Shown here: in pieces, positions 57,638 to 64,000 of the stretch | How positions within the stretch are numbered: the stretch's first letter is position 1 | Layout of the letters: every line of letters starts with the position of its first letter | NCBI GenBank assembly: GCA_021405315.1 | Contig: QWIH01000011.1 | Span: 1 to 64,000 of the forward strand | From: Leptolyngbya sp. PLA1 | Lineage (GTDB): Bacteria; Planctomycetota; Phycisphaerae; Phycisphaerales; UBA1924 | Reading direction: 5' to 3' | Length of the DNA stretch: 64,000 nucleotides | Position numbers and translations under genes: made by a program | Notes under the pieces: generated by a model | The model's database searches: none | Told to the model about the DNA's origin: nothing | Seen by the model: the letters and a program-made list of their open reading frames with translations, nothing else

Positions 57638-59515
57638 TTACTTGCCGACAAGCTGGAGGTGCTCAACCACTGGTCCCAGGGCGAGCGCGGGCACGAAGGT
57701 GAGTGCGCCGACGATGACGACCACCGCGACAAGCATGAGCACAAAGACCGGGGTGTGCGTGGGCAGCGTGCCGCTGGTTGTCGCACTGACACGCTTGGCT
57801 GCGAGCGATCCGGCGACGGCGAGCACGGGCACGATGATCCAGAACCGGCTGAACCACATCGCCAGCCCCAGCGCGATGTTGTAGAAGGGCGTGTTGGCCG
57901 TCAGCCCGGCGAAAGCCGACCCGTTGTTGTTCCCCGCGCTGCTGAAGGCGTACAGGATCTGGCTGAATCCGTGGGGGCCCGGGTTGCTCGTCGTGTACGC
58001 GTCGGGCGTGAGGACCGCGACGGCGGTGCCGACGAGCACCAAGGCGCACGGCACAAGCACGCAGACCATCGCCATCTTCATCTCGAACGGCTCGATCTTC
58101 TTGCCCAAGTACTCCGGCGCGCGGCCGACCATCAGCCCCGCGACGAAGACCGCGACGATGACGAACATGAGCATGCCGTAGAGGCCTGAGCCCACGCCGC
58201 CAAAGACCACCTCGCCGAGCTGCATCAGCCACATCGGGATGAGCCCGCCCAGCGGCGTGAACGAATCGTGCATTGCGTTGACGCTGCCGTTGCTCGCGGC
58301 GGTGGTGGCGGTCGCCCAGAGCGCGGCGTTGGCGACGCCGAGGCGGGCCTCCTTGCCCTCCATGTTGCCCCCGAGCTCGCCGAGGTTCGCCGTGGTGTCT
58401 ACGCCGAGTGCCGCGACGGTCGGGTTTCCCCGCGCCTCGAGGGCGTACGTGGCTGCGAGAAGCGGCACGAAGATCACCAGCATCGCTGCGAGCACGGCCC
58501 AGCCCTGCCGCCGGTCGCAGACCATCTCGCCAAATGTCCAGCAGAGCGCGGCGGGGATCAGCAGAATGGCCAGCACCTGCAGGAAGTTTGAAAGCGCCGT
58601 CGGGTTCTCCAGGGGGTGGGCGGAGTTGACATTGAAGAACCCACCACCATTGGTGCCCAGTTGCTTGATGGCGATCTGAGACGCGGCCGGGCCGAGGGGG
58701 ATGGACTGTTCCGTCACCTCGACCGTCCTGATCTGGTCGCTGCCGTCGGCGTTCTTGATCACCTCCCCCGCATCGTTCTTGACCGGCTCGCTGTACGACA
58801 GCGGCACGATCAGCGCGACCCTCGCTGGACCGCGGAACGTCTGCACCACGCCCTGGCTCACCAGCGCCACCGCGAGGATGACCGACAACGGCACCAGGAT
58901 GTACAGCGTGCTGCGCGTGAGGTCGGCCCAGCAGTTGCCGATCGTGCCCGCACTCTTGCGTGACAGCCCGCGAATCAGGGCCGCCAGCACGGCGATGCCG
59001 GTCGCGGCGCTCAGAAAGTTCTGCACACCCAGCCCGAGCATCTGCGTCAAGTACGACATGGTCGTCTCGCCGCCGTAGCCCTGCCAGTTGGTGTTGGTGG
59101 CGAAGGAGATCGCGGTGTTGAACGCGGACTTGGCCTCGACCGGCCCCAGCCCCGCCGGGTTCGCGGGCAGAACGCTCTGCAACCGCTGCAGTCCATACAC
59201 GGCGATGAAGCCGAGGGCGTTGAAGACGAGAATCCCCGCCGCATAGGGCTTCCAGCCTGTCTCGACGGGCCGCTTCTCGGCGTCGGCTTGCACGCCGCCG
59301 AGGGAATAGATGCCGCGCTCCAACCAGCCCAGCGCTCGACCAAGCCCAAGCGGCGCTTCGCCCGGATTCCCTTCGAGCACGCGAGCCATGTACCAGCCCA
59401 GCGGCTTGACGAAAGCTAGCAGCACCGCAAGGTAGATCACCAGTTGCAGCACACCCGGGCCGGTGATCGCTGCGAGCGTTGCTGCAGGAACCAGAGCAGT
59501 CGCGGGGTCACTCAT
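57638..59515 (-). CDS. kdpA: KdpA, K+-channel-like subunit
   Basis: Superfamily-of-K+-transporter subunit with about ten helices and four selectivity-loop segments (e.g. ISFATNTNWQGYGGE, KQLGTNGGGFFNVNSAHPLE, NAMHDSFTPLGGL, SAGNNNGSAFAGL). At 625 residues it is longer than the 557 of E. coli, with extra sequence in the 260-320 loop and after helix one. ATG 59515 overlaps the kdpF stop (ATGA) and has GGAG upstream. The open frame further 5' is not used. Confidence 0.96.
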   Translation of the reverse strand: MSDPATALVPAATLAAITGPGVLQLVIYLAVLLAFVKPLGWYMARVLEGNPGEAPLGLGRALGWLERGIYSLGGVQADAEKRPVETGWKPYAAGILVFNALGFIAVYGLQRLQSVLPANPAGLGPVEAKSAFNTAISFATNTNWQGYGGETTMSYLTQMLGLGVQNFLSAATGIAVLAALIRGLSRKSAGTIGNCWADLTRSTLYILVPLSVILAVALVSQGVVQTFRGPARVALIVPLSYSEPVKNDAGEVIKNADGSDQIRTVEVTEQSIPLGPAASQIAIKQLGTNGGGFFNVNSAHPLENPTALSNFLQVLAILLIPAALCWTFGEMVCDRRQGWAVLAAMLVIFVPLLAATYALEARGNPTVAALGVDTTANLGELGGNMEGKEARLGVANAALWATATTAASNGSVNAMHDSFTPLGGLIPMWLMQLGEVVFGGVGSGLYGMLMFVIVAVFVAGLMVGRAPEYLGKKIEPFEMKMAMVCVLVPCALVLVGTAVAVLTPDAYTTSNPGPHGFSQILYAFSSAGNNNGSAFAGLTANTPFYNIALGLAMWFSRFWIIVPVLAVAGSLAAKRVSATTSGTLPTHTPVFVLMLVAVVVIVGALTFVPALALGPVVEHLQLVGK

Positions 59516-59613
59516 TGGAACCACTCCGGTTTGAGCAGGGCGACCAACAGATAGACGAGCAGTGCGGCACCGACGATCGCCGCAAGCGTGTAGATCACGG
59601 TCTGTGGTGTCAT
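59512..59613 (-). CDS. kdpF: KdpF small membrane subunit
   Basis: A 33-residue single-helix peptide: MTPQTVIYTLAAIVGAALL is followed by VYLLVALLKPEWFQ. The pattern (short polar lead, one helix, then L-x-x-E-x-F near the end) is that of KdpF, which stabilises the Kdp complex. ATGA overlap with kdpA downstream and with a 53-residue frame upstream. I read it directly from the reverse strand. Confidence 0.9.
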   Translation of the reverse strand: MTPQTVIYTLAAIVGAALLVYLLVALLKPEWFQ

Positions 59614-59771
59614 CGGCTGTTCTCCCTGCGCTGAGCAACCACGTCGCGAGAGCCAGGTTGTTCCGGTCGGTGCGAGAGGTCAGGCGGCCGCAGCCACTCG
59701 CACACGCGCACCAAGCCGAACGTGGCGAGCAGGCAGCCGACAAAGAACGCGATGGGTATGAGGTCGTTCAT
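59610..59771 (-). CDS. Tiny membrane protein at the head of the kdp operon
   Basis: A 53-residue frame: MNDLIPIAFFVGCLLATFGL, then VRVCEWLRP and a polar, Arg-rich tail. One membrane helix, then a C-E-W-L motif at its cytoplasmic end. Its stop overlaps the kdpF start (ATGA), so translation is coupled. Small frames with a similar 'helix + (V/R)xCE/D-L' pattern occur before kdpF in some other bacteria, by my recollection; function unknown. It is the first gene of the operon, 110 bases from the phased repeats. Confidence 0.7.
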   Translation of the reverse strand: MNDLIPIAFFVGCLLATFGLVRVCEWLRPPDLSHRPEQPGSRDVVAQRRENSR

Positions 59772-59881
59772 GGAGTGGGCCCCGGACGGGAGACGGACCG
59801 GCGATGCGCTGCGATCATGGCATGAGCATCGCCATGCAGCGGCCCGTTGTCGCTCAGGCGGGCATAAGCGCGGCGCTCATT

Positions 59882-59903
59882 CGCATAAAGACCGCATAAA
59901 GAC
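59882..59903. promoter_or_regulatory. Tandem 11-bp direct repeat upstream of kdp (candidate KdpE site)
   Basis: CGCATAAAGAC occurs twice with no gap; on the minus strand this reads GTCTTTATGCG twice. OmpR/PhoB-family regulators such as KdpE bind tandem direct repeats with 11-bp phasing, so this is a strong candidate. It lies 111 bases upstream of the first kdp gene. Confidence 0.5.
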
Positions 59904-59942
59904 GACCGGCGTTACGCGACTGGGGTTTCGATGCGCCGCCGT

Positions 59943-59983
59943 GCGTTGATGCAGCGTTGATACGGCAAGACCTTGCGTTGATG
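59943..59983. promoter_or_regulatory. Phased GCGTTGAT direct repeats upstream of kdp
   Basis: GCGTTGAT starts at 59943, 59954 and 59975, that is with 11- and 21-base spacing (one and two helical turns). It could be a second, distal regulator site for kdp, or the 5' region of the small rightward frame at 60092. The 320 bases between the first kdp gene and 60092 hold no other gene. Confidence 0.4.
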
Positions 59984-60091
59984 CCGTCTTGAGCGACATC
60001 GCCGCGGAGCCCTCCACACTCACCTCGCCATGCCTGGACGCGGGTGCTCATCGCAGCGTCGACCCACGGCAGGCGGCTTGGAGATCACGTC

Positions 60092-60289
60092 ATGAGCGAT
60101 TCAGCGGGCTGGTGCGTGGCGGCGCTTCTGGTGTGTGCGGGCCTGGCCGCCGATGGCTGCCTCGCATGGACGTTCATCCGCGATTGGGCGCGGTGCGGAT
60201 TCAGAGGTCGCCGCGGAGGGGCCGAGGGACTCACGCCAGTGGACTGTCGAACAGGCTCGGCAGACCGTCGACAACCCCCGGGCTTGTAA
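60092..60289 (+). CDS. Small putative membrane protein (weak)
   Basis: A 65-residue frame starting MSDSAGWCVAALLVCAGLAA, with one hydrophobic segment then a Trp/Arg/Gly-rich tail. GGAG lies 10 bases before the ATG. It ends inside the CCCCCGGG hairpin repeat, which weakens the call. No family recognised. Confidence 0.3.
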   Translation: MSDSAGWCVAALLVCAGLAADGCLAWTFIRDWARCGFRGRRGGAEGLTPVDCRTGSADRRQPPGL

Positions 60290-60297
60290 CCCGGGGG
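60275..60297. repeat. REP-like hairpin, copy 1
   Basis: CCCCCGGG - CTTGTAA - CCCGGGGG is a perfect 8-bp stem, flanked by CAA and TCATGCAA. A related element with the same flanks occurs at 62388-62415, so this looks like an extragenic palindromic repeat family. It might also serve as a terminator; no T-tract. Confidence 0.5.
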
Positions 60298-60776
60298 TCA
60301 TGCAAGTTGCGGATGGGGGATGGTGTGACGACATGCTCGCCAGAGCCCCAGAGACCCAACACCCCGACGCCATCTGCCGGCAAGTTCCTCCGATCTGCTG
60401 TGGATTGCCAGCACGGTGATGTCGTGCGAGGGGCCTGTGGACCCGTACCCGCGGGATCTGTCGGGGTGCTGTTCAGGGACGTTGCGGCCAACGTACTTCG
60501 ATGGACGATCGACGCGAGGCCCGCCACGGATTTGGGCACCAGGAGGCCGAGATGTTTGGCCGCGACTTGTCCCCGGCGCTGAGCGACAGACACGACCGTT
60601 TGATTCCGGCGCCGACGACAGCGGGCGACGGGCGGATTCTCGGACGACTCCACCCGCAAAACATTCGGTGGAACGCGCCCAAGGCAGGCCAACTCGGAGG
60701 ATCTTCGGATAGAGTATCCGAGTCGCGTTCGTGAGTTCGAGAGCAAAGACCCTCGCTTCGCCGGAGAGAGACAATC
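60298..60776. other. Intergenic region before the exported choice-of-anchor-type protein
   Basis: About 480 bases with no gene I can support; frames on either strand lack coding character or starts. Its right end holds a palindrome that may control the next gene. Confidence 0.55.
60705..60721. promoter_or_regulatory. Palindrome TCGGATA-GAG-TATCCGA
   Basis: A perfect 7-N3-7 inverted repeat, 55 bases before the ATG of the exported protein. It shares GGATA/TATCC arms with the palindrome ahead of nnrS (there with N4). Candidate operator. Confidence 0.4.
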
Positions 60777-61478
60777 ATGAATCGTCGCACTGTTGTTTGG
60801 CTCACCGTCGCACTGGCTGTGCAGACGTGGGGAGGGGCTGCGTCCGCCGAGGTTTTCACTCAGACACAGACCGTGTCCAACATGGAGCTGAGCCCGTGGA
60901 TCACGGCTTCTGATGGGGGGCAGCACACCTTTGCGCAGTGGAACCCAACGGTCGACTTCGCACGGTTTGACACGTCGCTGGGCTCGCTGACGGGGGTGAC
61001 GATCACCGTGCAGACCGGCATGGGAAACCTTCTGCAGCTCATCGGCGAGAATCCACAGCACAATCCCACGGCGTTCGGTTACTGCGCCTACTCGCTGGAA
61101 TGGTCGGCGTCGATCACGCCGCCCGGTACGACGGTGGTCGCCACCGACCACCGCTTGGCAGATGAGACTTTCGGCGCGACGTTGGTTCGTCACGGGACGT
61201 CGGTCTTCTCTCGCCCGCCTTCGGGCCCCTCGGGCCTGTCGACGTACAACGTCGACCCCGTCGATTTCTCGCTCTACTCCGGACCCGGGGCAGCCTCATT
61301 TGCGCTCTCGTTCGATGCAGATTTCAACTGCACGGAACTCTTCAACTGCAGCGCGGCGGTCCGCTTGACATCACGAGCGACCCTCACCGTGGACTACGAG
61401 TTCACCCCCGTTCCCGCGCCGGGACCGGTCGCGGCACTTGTCATCGGTGGCCTGCTTTCTGCGCGTCGTCGGCGCTGA
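60777..61478 (+). CDS. Exported choice-of-anchor E-type protein with PEP-CTERM-like tail
   Basis: A 233-residue secreted protein: signal VVWLTVALAVQTWGGAASA, then a beta-rich domain (FTQTQTVSNMELSPW, FDTSLGSLTGVTITVQTG, CAYSLEWSASITPPGTT) that resembles the choice-of-anchor E domain. It ends PVPAPGPVAALVIGGLL then SARRRR: a Pro-rich motif, one helix and an Arg cluster, i.e. a PEP-CTERM-like exosortase-sorted tail typical of Phycisphaerae. Two Cys pairs may form disulfides. GGAGAG precedes the ATG. No exosortase gene is in the window. Confidence 0.82.
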   Translation: MNRRTVVWLTVALAVQTWGGAASAEVFTQTQTVSNMELSPWITASDGGQHTFAQWNPTVDFARFDTSLGSLTGVTITVQTGMGNLLQLIGENPQHNPTAFGYCAYSLEWSASITPPGTTVVATDHRLADETFGATLVRHGTSVFSRPPSGPSGLSTYNVDPVDFSLYSGPGAASFALSFDADFNCTELFNCSAAVRLTSRATLTVDYEFTPVPAPGPVAALVIGGLLSARRRR

Positions 61479-61950
61479 CATCGCGCCGCGGATCATCGAA
61501 GTTCTACTCCTGCGCTCTCGCCCACACGCGACCGCTTCTTGTTTCTCAAGCGACCCGCCCGACACGCCGTGGACCGGTTCGGATCGACGGCGGGTGATCT
61601 CGCGCACAATCGCCCCGCGTCTGCGGCGGCCGACGTAGTGCTGTGCGTGGGTGGTCGATCCACGCTTGATCAGGGTGGCCAGTTGCTCACCTGGGCCGGG
61701 AAGCCCCGGAGGAGTCGAGTCCCGAGCGGCGGTGCTCCGAGGTAGCGTTGGCCTTGACCACCAACGCAAAGGGGCCTCGCGGTTCACGCAAGACCCTTTG
61801 GCTTCGACAGTTGAGGGCGTTGGGCAATCTCACGAACCCGATTCCAGAGCCGCAGAGACACGGCGAGCGGATGAACCACTCCGGCGGGTGCAATGTCGAA
61901 CTGGGTGGTTCCGAGCAAGAGCCGGATACGCTCCCGTGGGAGCGTTCCTG
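61479..61950. other. Structured intergenic region with three hairpins
   Basis: 472 bases without a gene. Hairpins: GCGTGG/CCACGC (61645-61665), GCGTTGG/CCAACGC (61745-61767) and CAAAGGG/CCCTTTG (61767-61800, 20-base loop). The last two share one base and could be a tandem terminator or part of a small RNA. A fourth hairpin overlaps the RBS of the next gene. Confidence 0.5.
61928..61945 (+). promoter_or_regulatory. Hairpin covering the RBS of the next gene
   Basis: ACGCTCCC-GT-GGGAGCGT is a perfect 8-bp palindrome whose right arm contains GGGAG, the only Shine-Dalgarno-like sequence before ATG 61951. It could hide the RBS or be a repressor site. Confidence 0.45.
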
Positions 61951-62322
61951 ATGCGCGCAATGATCTACCTCTCGCTGACTCTCAACCTCGTGGTTCTCAT
62001 CCCGGTCTGCGGCGGGCTGCTTGTGAATGCCGCGTGGACCGACGGCGCGTACGGAGGACCATCAGCAGCAAGGCAGATCCTTCTGTCTGTCTACCTCTCG
62101 ATCGGGCTGCTGTCGGTGCTGCTGCTGATCCGGCCGGATCCTCGAATGGTTGCCACCCTGCTGCTGCTGCAGGTGGTTTACAAGATGGCGACACCGTTGT
62201 TGGTCGGCACTTGGCAGAACCCGGTCGTTCTGAGCAACATCGGCATCAGCGTGGTGCACGCGGTGACTCTCGCCCTCATCTGGCGAGCGACCAACTCGGC
62301 GTCCATCCAGCCGGGCGGTTAG
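61951..62322 (+). CDS. Small four-helix membrane protein
   Basis: A 123-residue integral membrane protein with about four helices (IYLSLTLNLVVLIPVCGGLL, ILLSVYLSIGLLSVLLLI, MVATLLLLQVVYKMATPLLV, ISVVHAVTLALIWRATN). No charged catalytic motif and no family I recognise. The upstream extension of the frame lacks coding character, so ATG 61951 is taken. An inverted repeat hides its RBS. Neighbours give no clue; it is followed by repeats. Confidence 0.7.
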   Translation: MRAMIYLSLTLNLVVLIPVCGGLLVNAAWTDGAYGGPSAARQILLSVYLSIGLLSVLLLIRPDPRMVATLLLLQVVYKMATPLLVGTWQNPVVLSNIGISVVHAVTLALIWRATNSASIQPGG

Positions 62323-62387
62323 GCGGCTCGACCCTTGTTTCTCGGCTGACCCCGGACAGATCCTCGAAGGCGGCCCACAAAAGCAAC

Positions 62388-62415
62388 AACCCCCGAGTCT
62401 TGCGACCCGGGGGTT
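62388..62415. repeat. REP-like hairpin, copy 2
   Basis: AACCCCCG-A-GTC, loop TTGC, GAC-C-CGGGGGTT: eight plus three paired bases with one mismatch. The flanks (CAACCCCCG, CGGGGGTTATGCGA) match copy 1 at 60275. It lies 65 bases after a stop codon and 8 bases before the duplicated block. It could also act as a terminator. Confidence 0.55.
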
Positions 62416-62423
62416 ATGCGAAT

Positions 62424-62662
62424 AGTGGGCGCGTAGCGGTAACCCGACGCGATAGAGATACCAACATAGACATAGCGGCGGCGCGACACATCGTGGGGGT
62501 TCGATCCATCGGATGACCGGCGGTCGGGAGGCCGCCGAGACCGGCTTTAGGCGTTCCAGGGGGGGTCTCGGGCCGGGATGCCCCGTCGAACGATTATGGA
62601 GCGCGTAACCGGGAGGTCGCGACACGAACCGATGCACAACACCGCTCCGCCGCGTCGCGTTT
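62424..62662. repeat. Direct repeat, copy 1 (about 240 bp)
   Basis: It begins AGTGGGCGCGTAGCGG and ends near the CGCGTT at 62662. The first 118 bases differ from copy 2 at only four positions. The middle has diverged, and the GGAGCGCGTAACCGGGAGGT part is again identical. No protein-coding frame stands out. Part of the 1148-base gene-poor stretch 62323-63470. Confidence 0.75.
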
Positions 62663-62820
62663 CCGCCCGGGCCATGATGAGCGCCGACGGTCATGCTGCC
62701 TGTTTTCCAGACGAGAGCGCGCACAGCCCGTCCGGCGATTGCATAGAGAGGATGAAGAGACCCGCGACTTTCCACCCGACCAGATACCTGCGGTCAGGGT
62801 GATGAGGCTGTTTCGCGCCA

Positions 62821-63069
62821 AGTGGGCGCGTAGCGGTAACCCGACGCGATAGAGAGACCAACATAGACATAGCGGTGGCGCGACACATCGTGGGGGTTCG
62901 ATCCATCGGATGAGCAGCGGTCGGGAGGCCGCCGAGACCCGCCGAGACCGCTTGTGAGCGCCCCAGAGGGGGCATCGGGCGGGGATGCCCACTCTGGCGA
63001 TTATGGAGCGCGTAACCGGGAGGTCGCGCTCCGAACCGTTGCACAAGACCATTCCGTCGCGCCGCGTTG
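62821..63069. repeat. Direct repeat, copy 2 (about 250 bp)
   Basis: Same orientation as copy 1, about 397 bases further on. It is 10 bases longer because of a small insertion (GACCCGCCGAGACCGC). The duplicated block contains a GGGGGTTCGATCC stretch that imitates a tRNA T-arm, but no cloverleaf can be drawn. The 158 bases between copies are unique. Confidence 0.75.
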
Positions 63070-63093
63070 CTCCCCGGTTATGGCCGGACCGCT

Positions 63094-63348
63094 CGTGATT
63101 CGCAGAATGGCCCCCATCACACCCGCCGGGGAGAGGGTGCCTGTGTCCAGAACCAGCTCGTGGGGTCGGGCGTCGCGCACCGACGCGTGATTTATCCGCA
63201 TCGAAATGCCGATGTCCCGAGATGCACCTTCTTCAAGGTTGGACACTCTCTCGCGCAGAGCGTCTTCGGCGGCGTGCAGGACGATCAGGCACACACGCTT
63301 GCTCGGACATTGGGCACGGACTTCGGTCAAAACCCCGTGGATTTGTCG
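63094..63348 (-). pseudogene. Kinase-like fragment (possible decayed gene)
   Basis: Part of a frame open from 63564 to 63001. Residues 73-157 read like the C-terminal half of a P-loop small-molecule kinase: RVCLIVLHAAEDALRERVSN, then ARPHELVLDTGTLSPAGVM and GAILRIT. This resembles the lid and closing strand of cytidylate- or chloramphenicol-kinase-type proteins. No Walker A lies upstream, and the frame runs into the ATPase gene, so it looks like a truncated remnant. The resemblance is from memory of family patterns and is weak. Confidence 0.3.
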
Positions 63349-63470
63349 CCGCTGAAGGGGTCGACCAGGATTACGGGAGCAGATCCGGAGCGAAGAAAGC
63401 CGGTGGGGAGCTGAGAGGGAATGCGTGAGTAGTTTCCGGTGCTCCGCCTGGTTGGTCCAGTCCACCGAGA

Positions 63471-64000
63471 TCACCGTCTGGCGAAGCGTGTCACACGAAG
63501 GGTCCTCAAGCCGTTCCCCACCACAAGCAGACTCGCCCCGACATCGGCGACCACTGCCATCCACATCGTGGCCACCCCTCCCACCGCCAGGCCGAAGAAG
63601 ATCACCTTGATGCCGAGGGCCAGCGCGATGTTCTGGGTCAGGATCGCCCCGGTGCGGCGAGACAGCAGCACGAACTCCGGCAGACCGCGCAGGTCGTCCT
63701 GCATCAGGGCAACGTCAGCGGTTTCAAGGGCCGTGTCGGTGCCCGCCGCGCCCATCGCAAAGCCGATGGTGCTCCTGGCGAGGGCCGGGGCGTCGTTGAC
63801 GCCGTCGCCGACCATGCCGACGGTGTCCCCGTGCCCCTTGAGTAAGCGTTCGATCTCGGCGAGTTTGTCCTCGGGGAGCATGCCGCCGCGGGCTTCGTCG
63901 ATGCCGACCGCTTTGGCGATGGCTGCGGCGGTCGTCTGGTTGTCGCCCGAGAGCATAAGCGTCTTGATGCCCAGATTGTGCAGTAACCTGATTGCAGCAA
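63471..64000 (-). CDS. Zn/Cd-type P1B ATPase, C-terminal part (cut by window end)
   Basis: Frame open to the window edge, so the N-terminus lies beyond. The visible 175 residues hold KTLMLSGDNQTTAAAIAKAVGIDE, LPEDKLAEIERLL, the hinge GMVGDGVNDAPALA and two terminal helices with ALALGIKVIFFGLAVGG, MWMAVVADVGASLLVVGNGL and RTLR. The closing helix with Lys in the penultimate helix and AD-G-ASLLVV is typical of P1B-2 (Zn2+/Cd2+/Pb2+) ATPases such as ZntA/CadA, unlike the CopA in this window. The regulator is not seen. Confidence 0.88.
   Translation of the reverse strand, partial: AAIRLLHNLGIKTLMLSGDNQTTAAAIAKAVGIDEARGGMLPEDKLAEIERLLKGHGDTVGMVGDGVNDAPALARSTIGFAMGAAGTDTALETADVALMQDDLRGLPEFVLLSRRTGAILTQNIALALGIKVIFFGLAVGGVATMWMAVVADVGASLLVVGNGLRTLRVTRFARR

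Noticed and set aside
60231-61193. 320-residue minus-strand frame
   Set aside because: Covers a hairpin repeat and runs antisense to the exported protein; no domain or RBS.
62493-62510. tRNA T-arm look-alike GGGGGTTCGATCC (again in copy 2 near 62890)
   Set aside because: No matching acceptor, D or anticodon arm can be formed around it; part of the duplicated block.

Overview
The window is GC-rich, bacterial, outer-membrane-bearing DNA that looks planctomycetal, most likely class Phycisphaerae. Three things point that way. One exported protein (60777-61478) ends in a PEP-CTERM-like sorting tail (PAPG, hydrophobic stretch, RRRR). Another (25791-27563) ends in paired DxNxDG EF-hand/dockerin repeats. 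LpxA, an OmpH-like chaperone and several C-terminal-Phe beta-barrels indicate a Gram-negative envelope. This assignment is inference; no rRNA or tRNA gene was found in the window.

Region 1 (1-17250, + strand) is a dense chemosensory and phosphorelay cluster without flagellar genes. It runs: truncated CheA, CheW, a CBS/six-PAS histidine kinase with a LuxR-type regulator, a receptor whose periplasmic Tll0287-like domain carries a CxxCH haem motif, CheR, CheD, an HDOD protein, CheY, a CheX-type phosphatase and CheB. A hybrid kinase, a stand-alone Hpt protein and a REC-HD-GYP c-di-GMP phosphodiesterase follow. Many genes overlap by ATGA, so the sensory input, adaptation enzymes and a c-di-GMP output appear co-expressed.

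Region 2 (17410-25712) is housekeeping and sugar metabolism: an outer-membrane barrel, an MBL hydrolase with lpxA, divergent lipB, ompH-like, a xylose isomerase-like gene and xylulokinase, with nnrS (NO/haem-copper) lying between the two sugar genes on the other strand.

Region 3 (25791-36517, - strand) is a clade II-type nitrous oxide reductase operon: diheme cytochrome c, Sec-exported NosZ, NosB-like membrane protein, NosD, NosF, NosY, NosL and two Rrf2 regulators. It has a palindromic operator upstream and a hairpin after nosZ. A dockerin-bearing secreted protein follows.

Region 4 (36518-45468) is accessory metabolism and stress: cupin, TPR, sialidase-like, lipoprotein hydrolase, katG with a PerR/Fur-like box, ldhA, and an HglS-type 2-oxoadipate dioxygenase with an internal insertion.

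Region 5 (45592-50250, + strand) is a copper-resistance operon behind a CsoR-type operator: a small ORF, csoR, an HMA-domain lipoprotein, a beta-barrel and CopA ATPase.

Region 6 (50928-59983, - strand) is a complete kdp operon: a 53-residue membrane protein, kdpF, kdpA, kdpB, kdpC, kdpD and kdpE. The two first genes are tiny. Upstream are helically phased direct repeats that could be KdpE sites.

Region 7 (60092-64000) is gene-poor: an exported choice-of-anchor-type protein, a small four-helix membrane protein, hairpin repeats, a duplicated block of about 240 bp, a decayed kinase-like fragment and the C-terminal part of a Zn/Cd-type P-type ATPase cut by the window edge.
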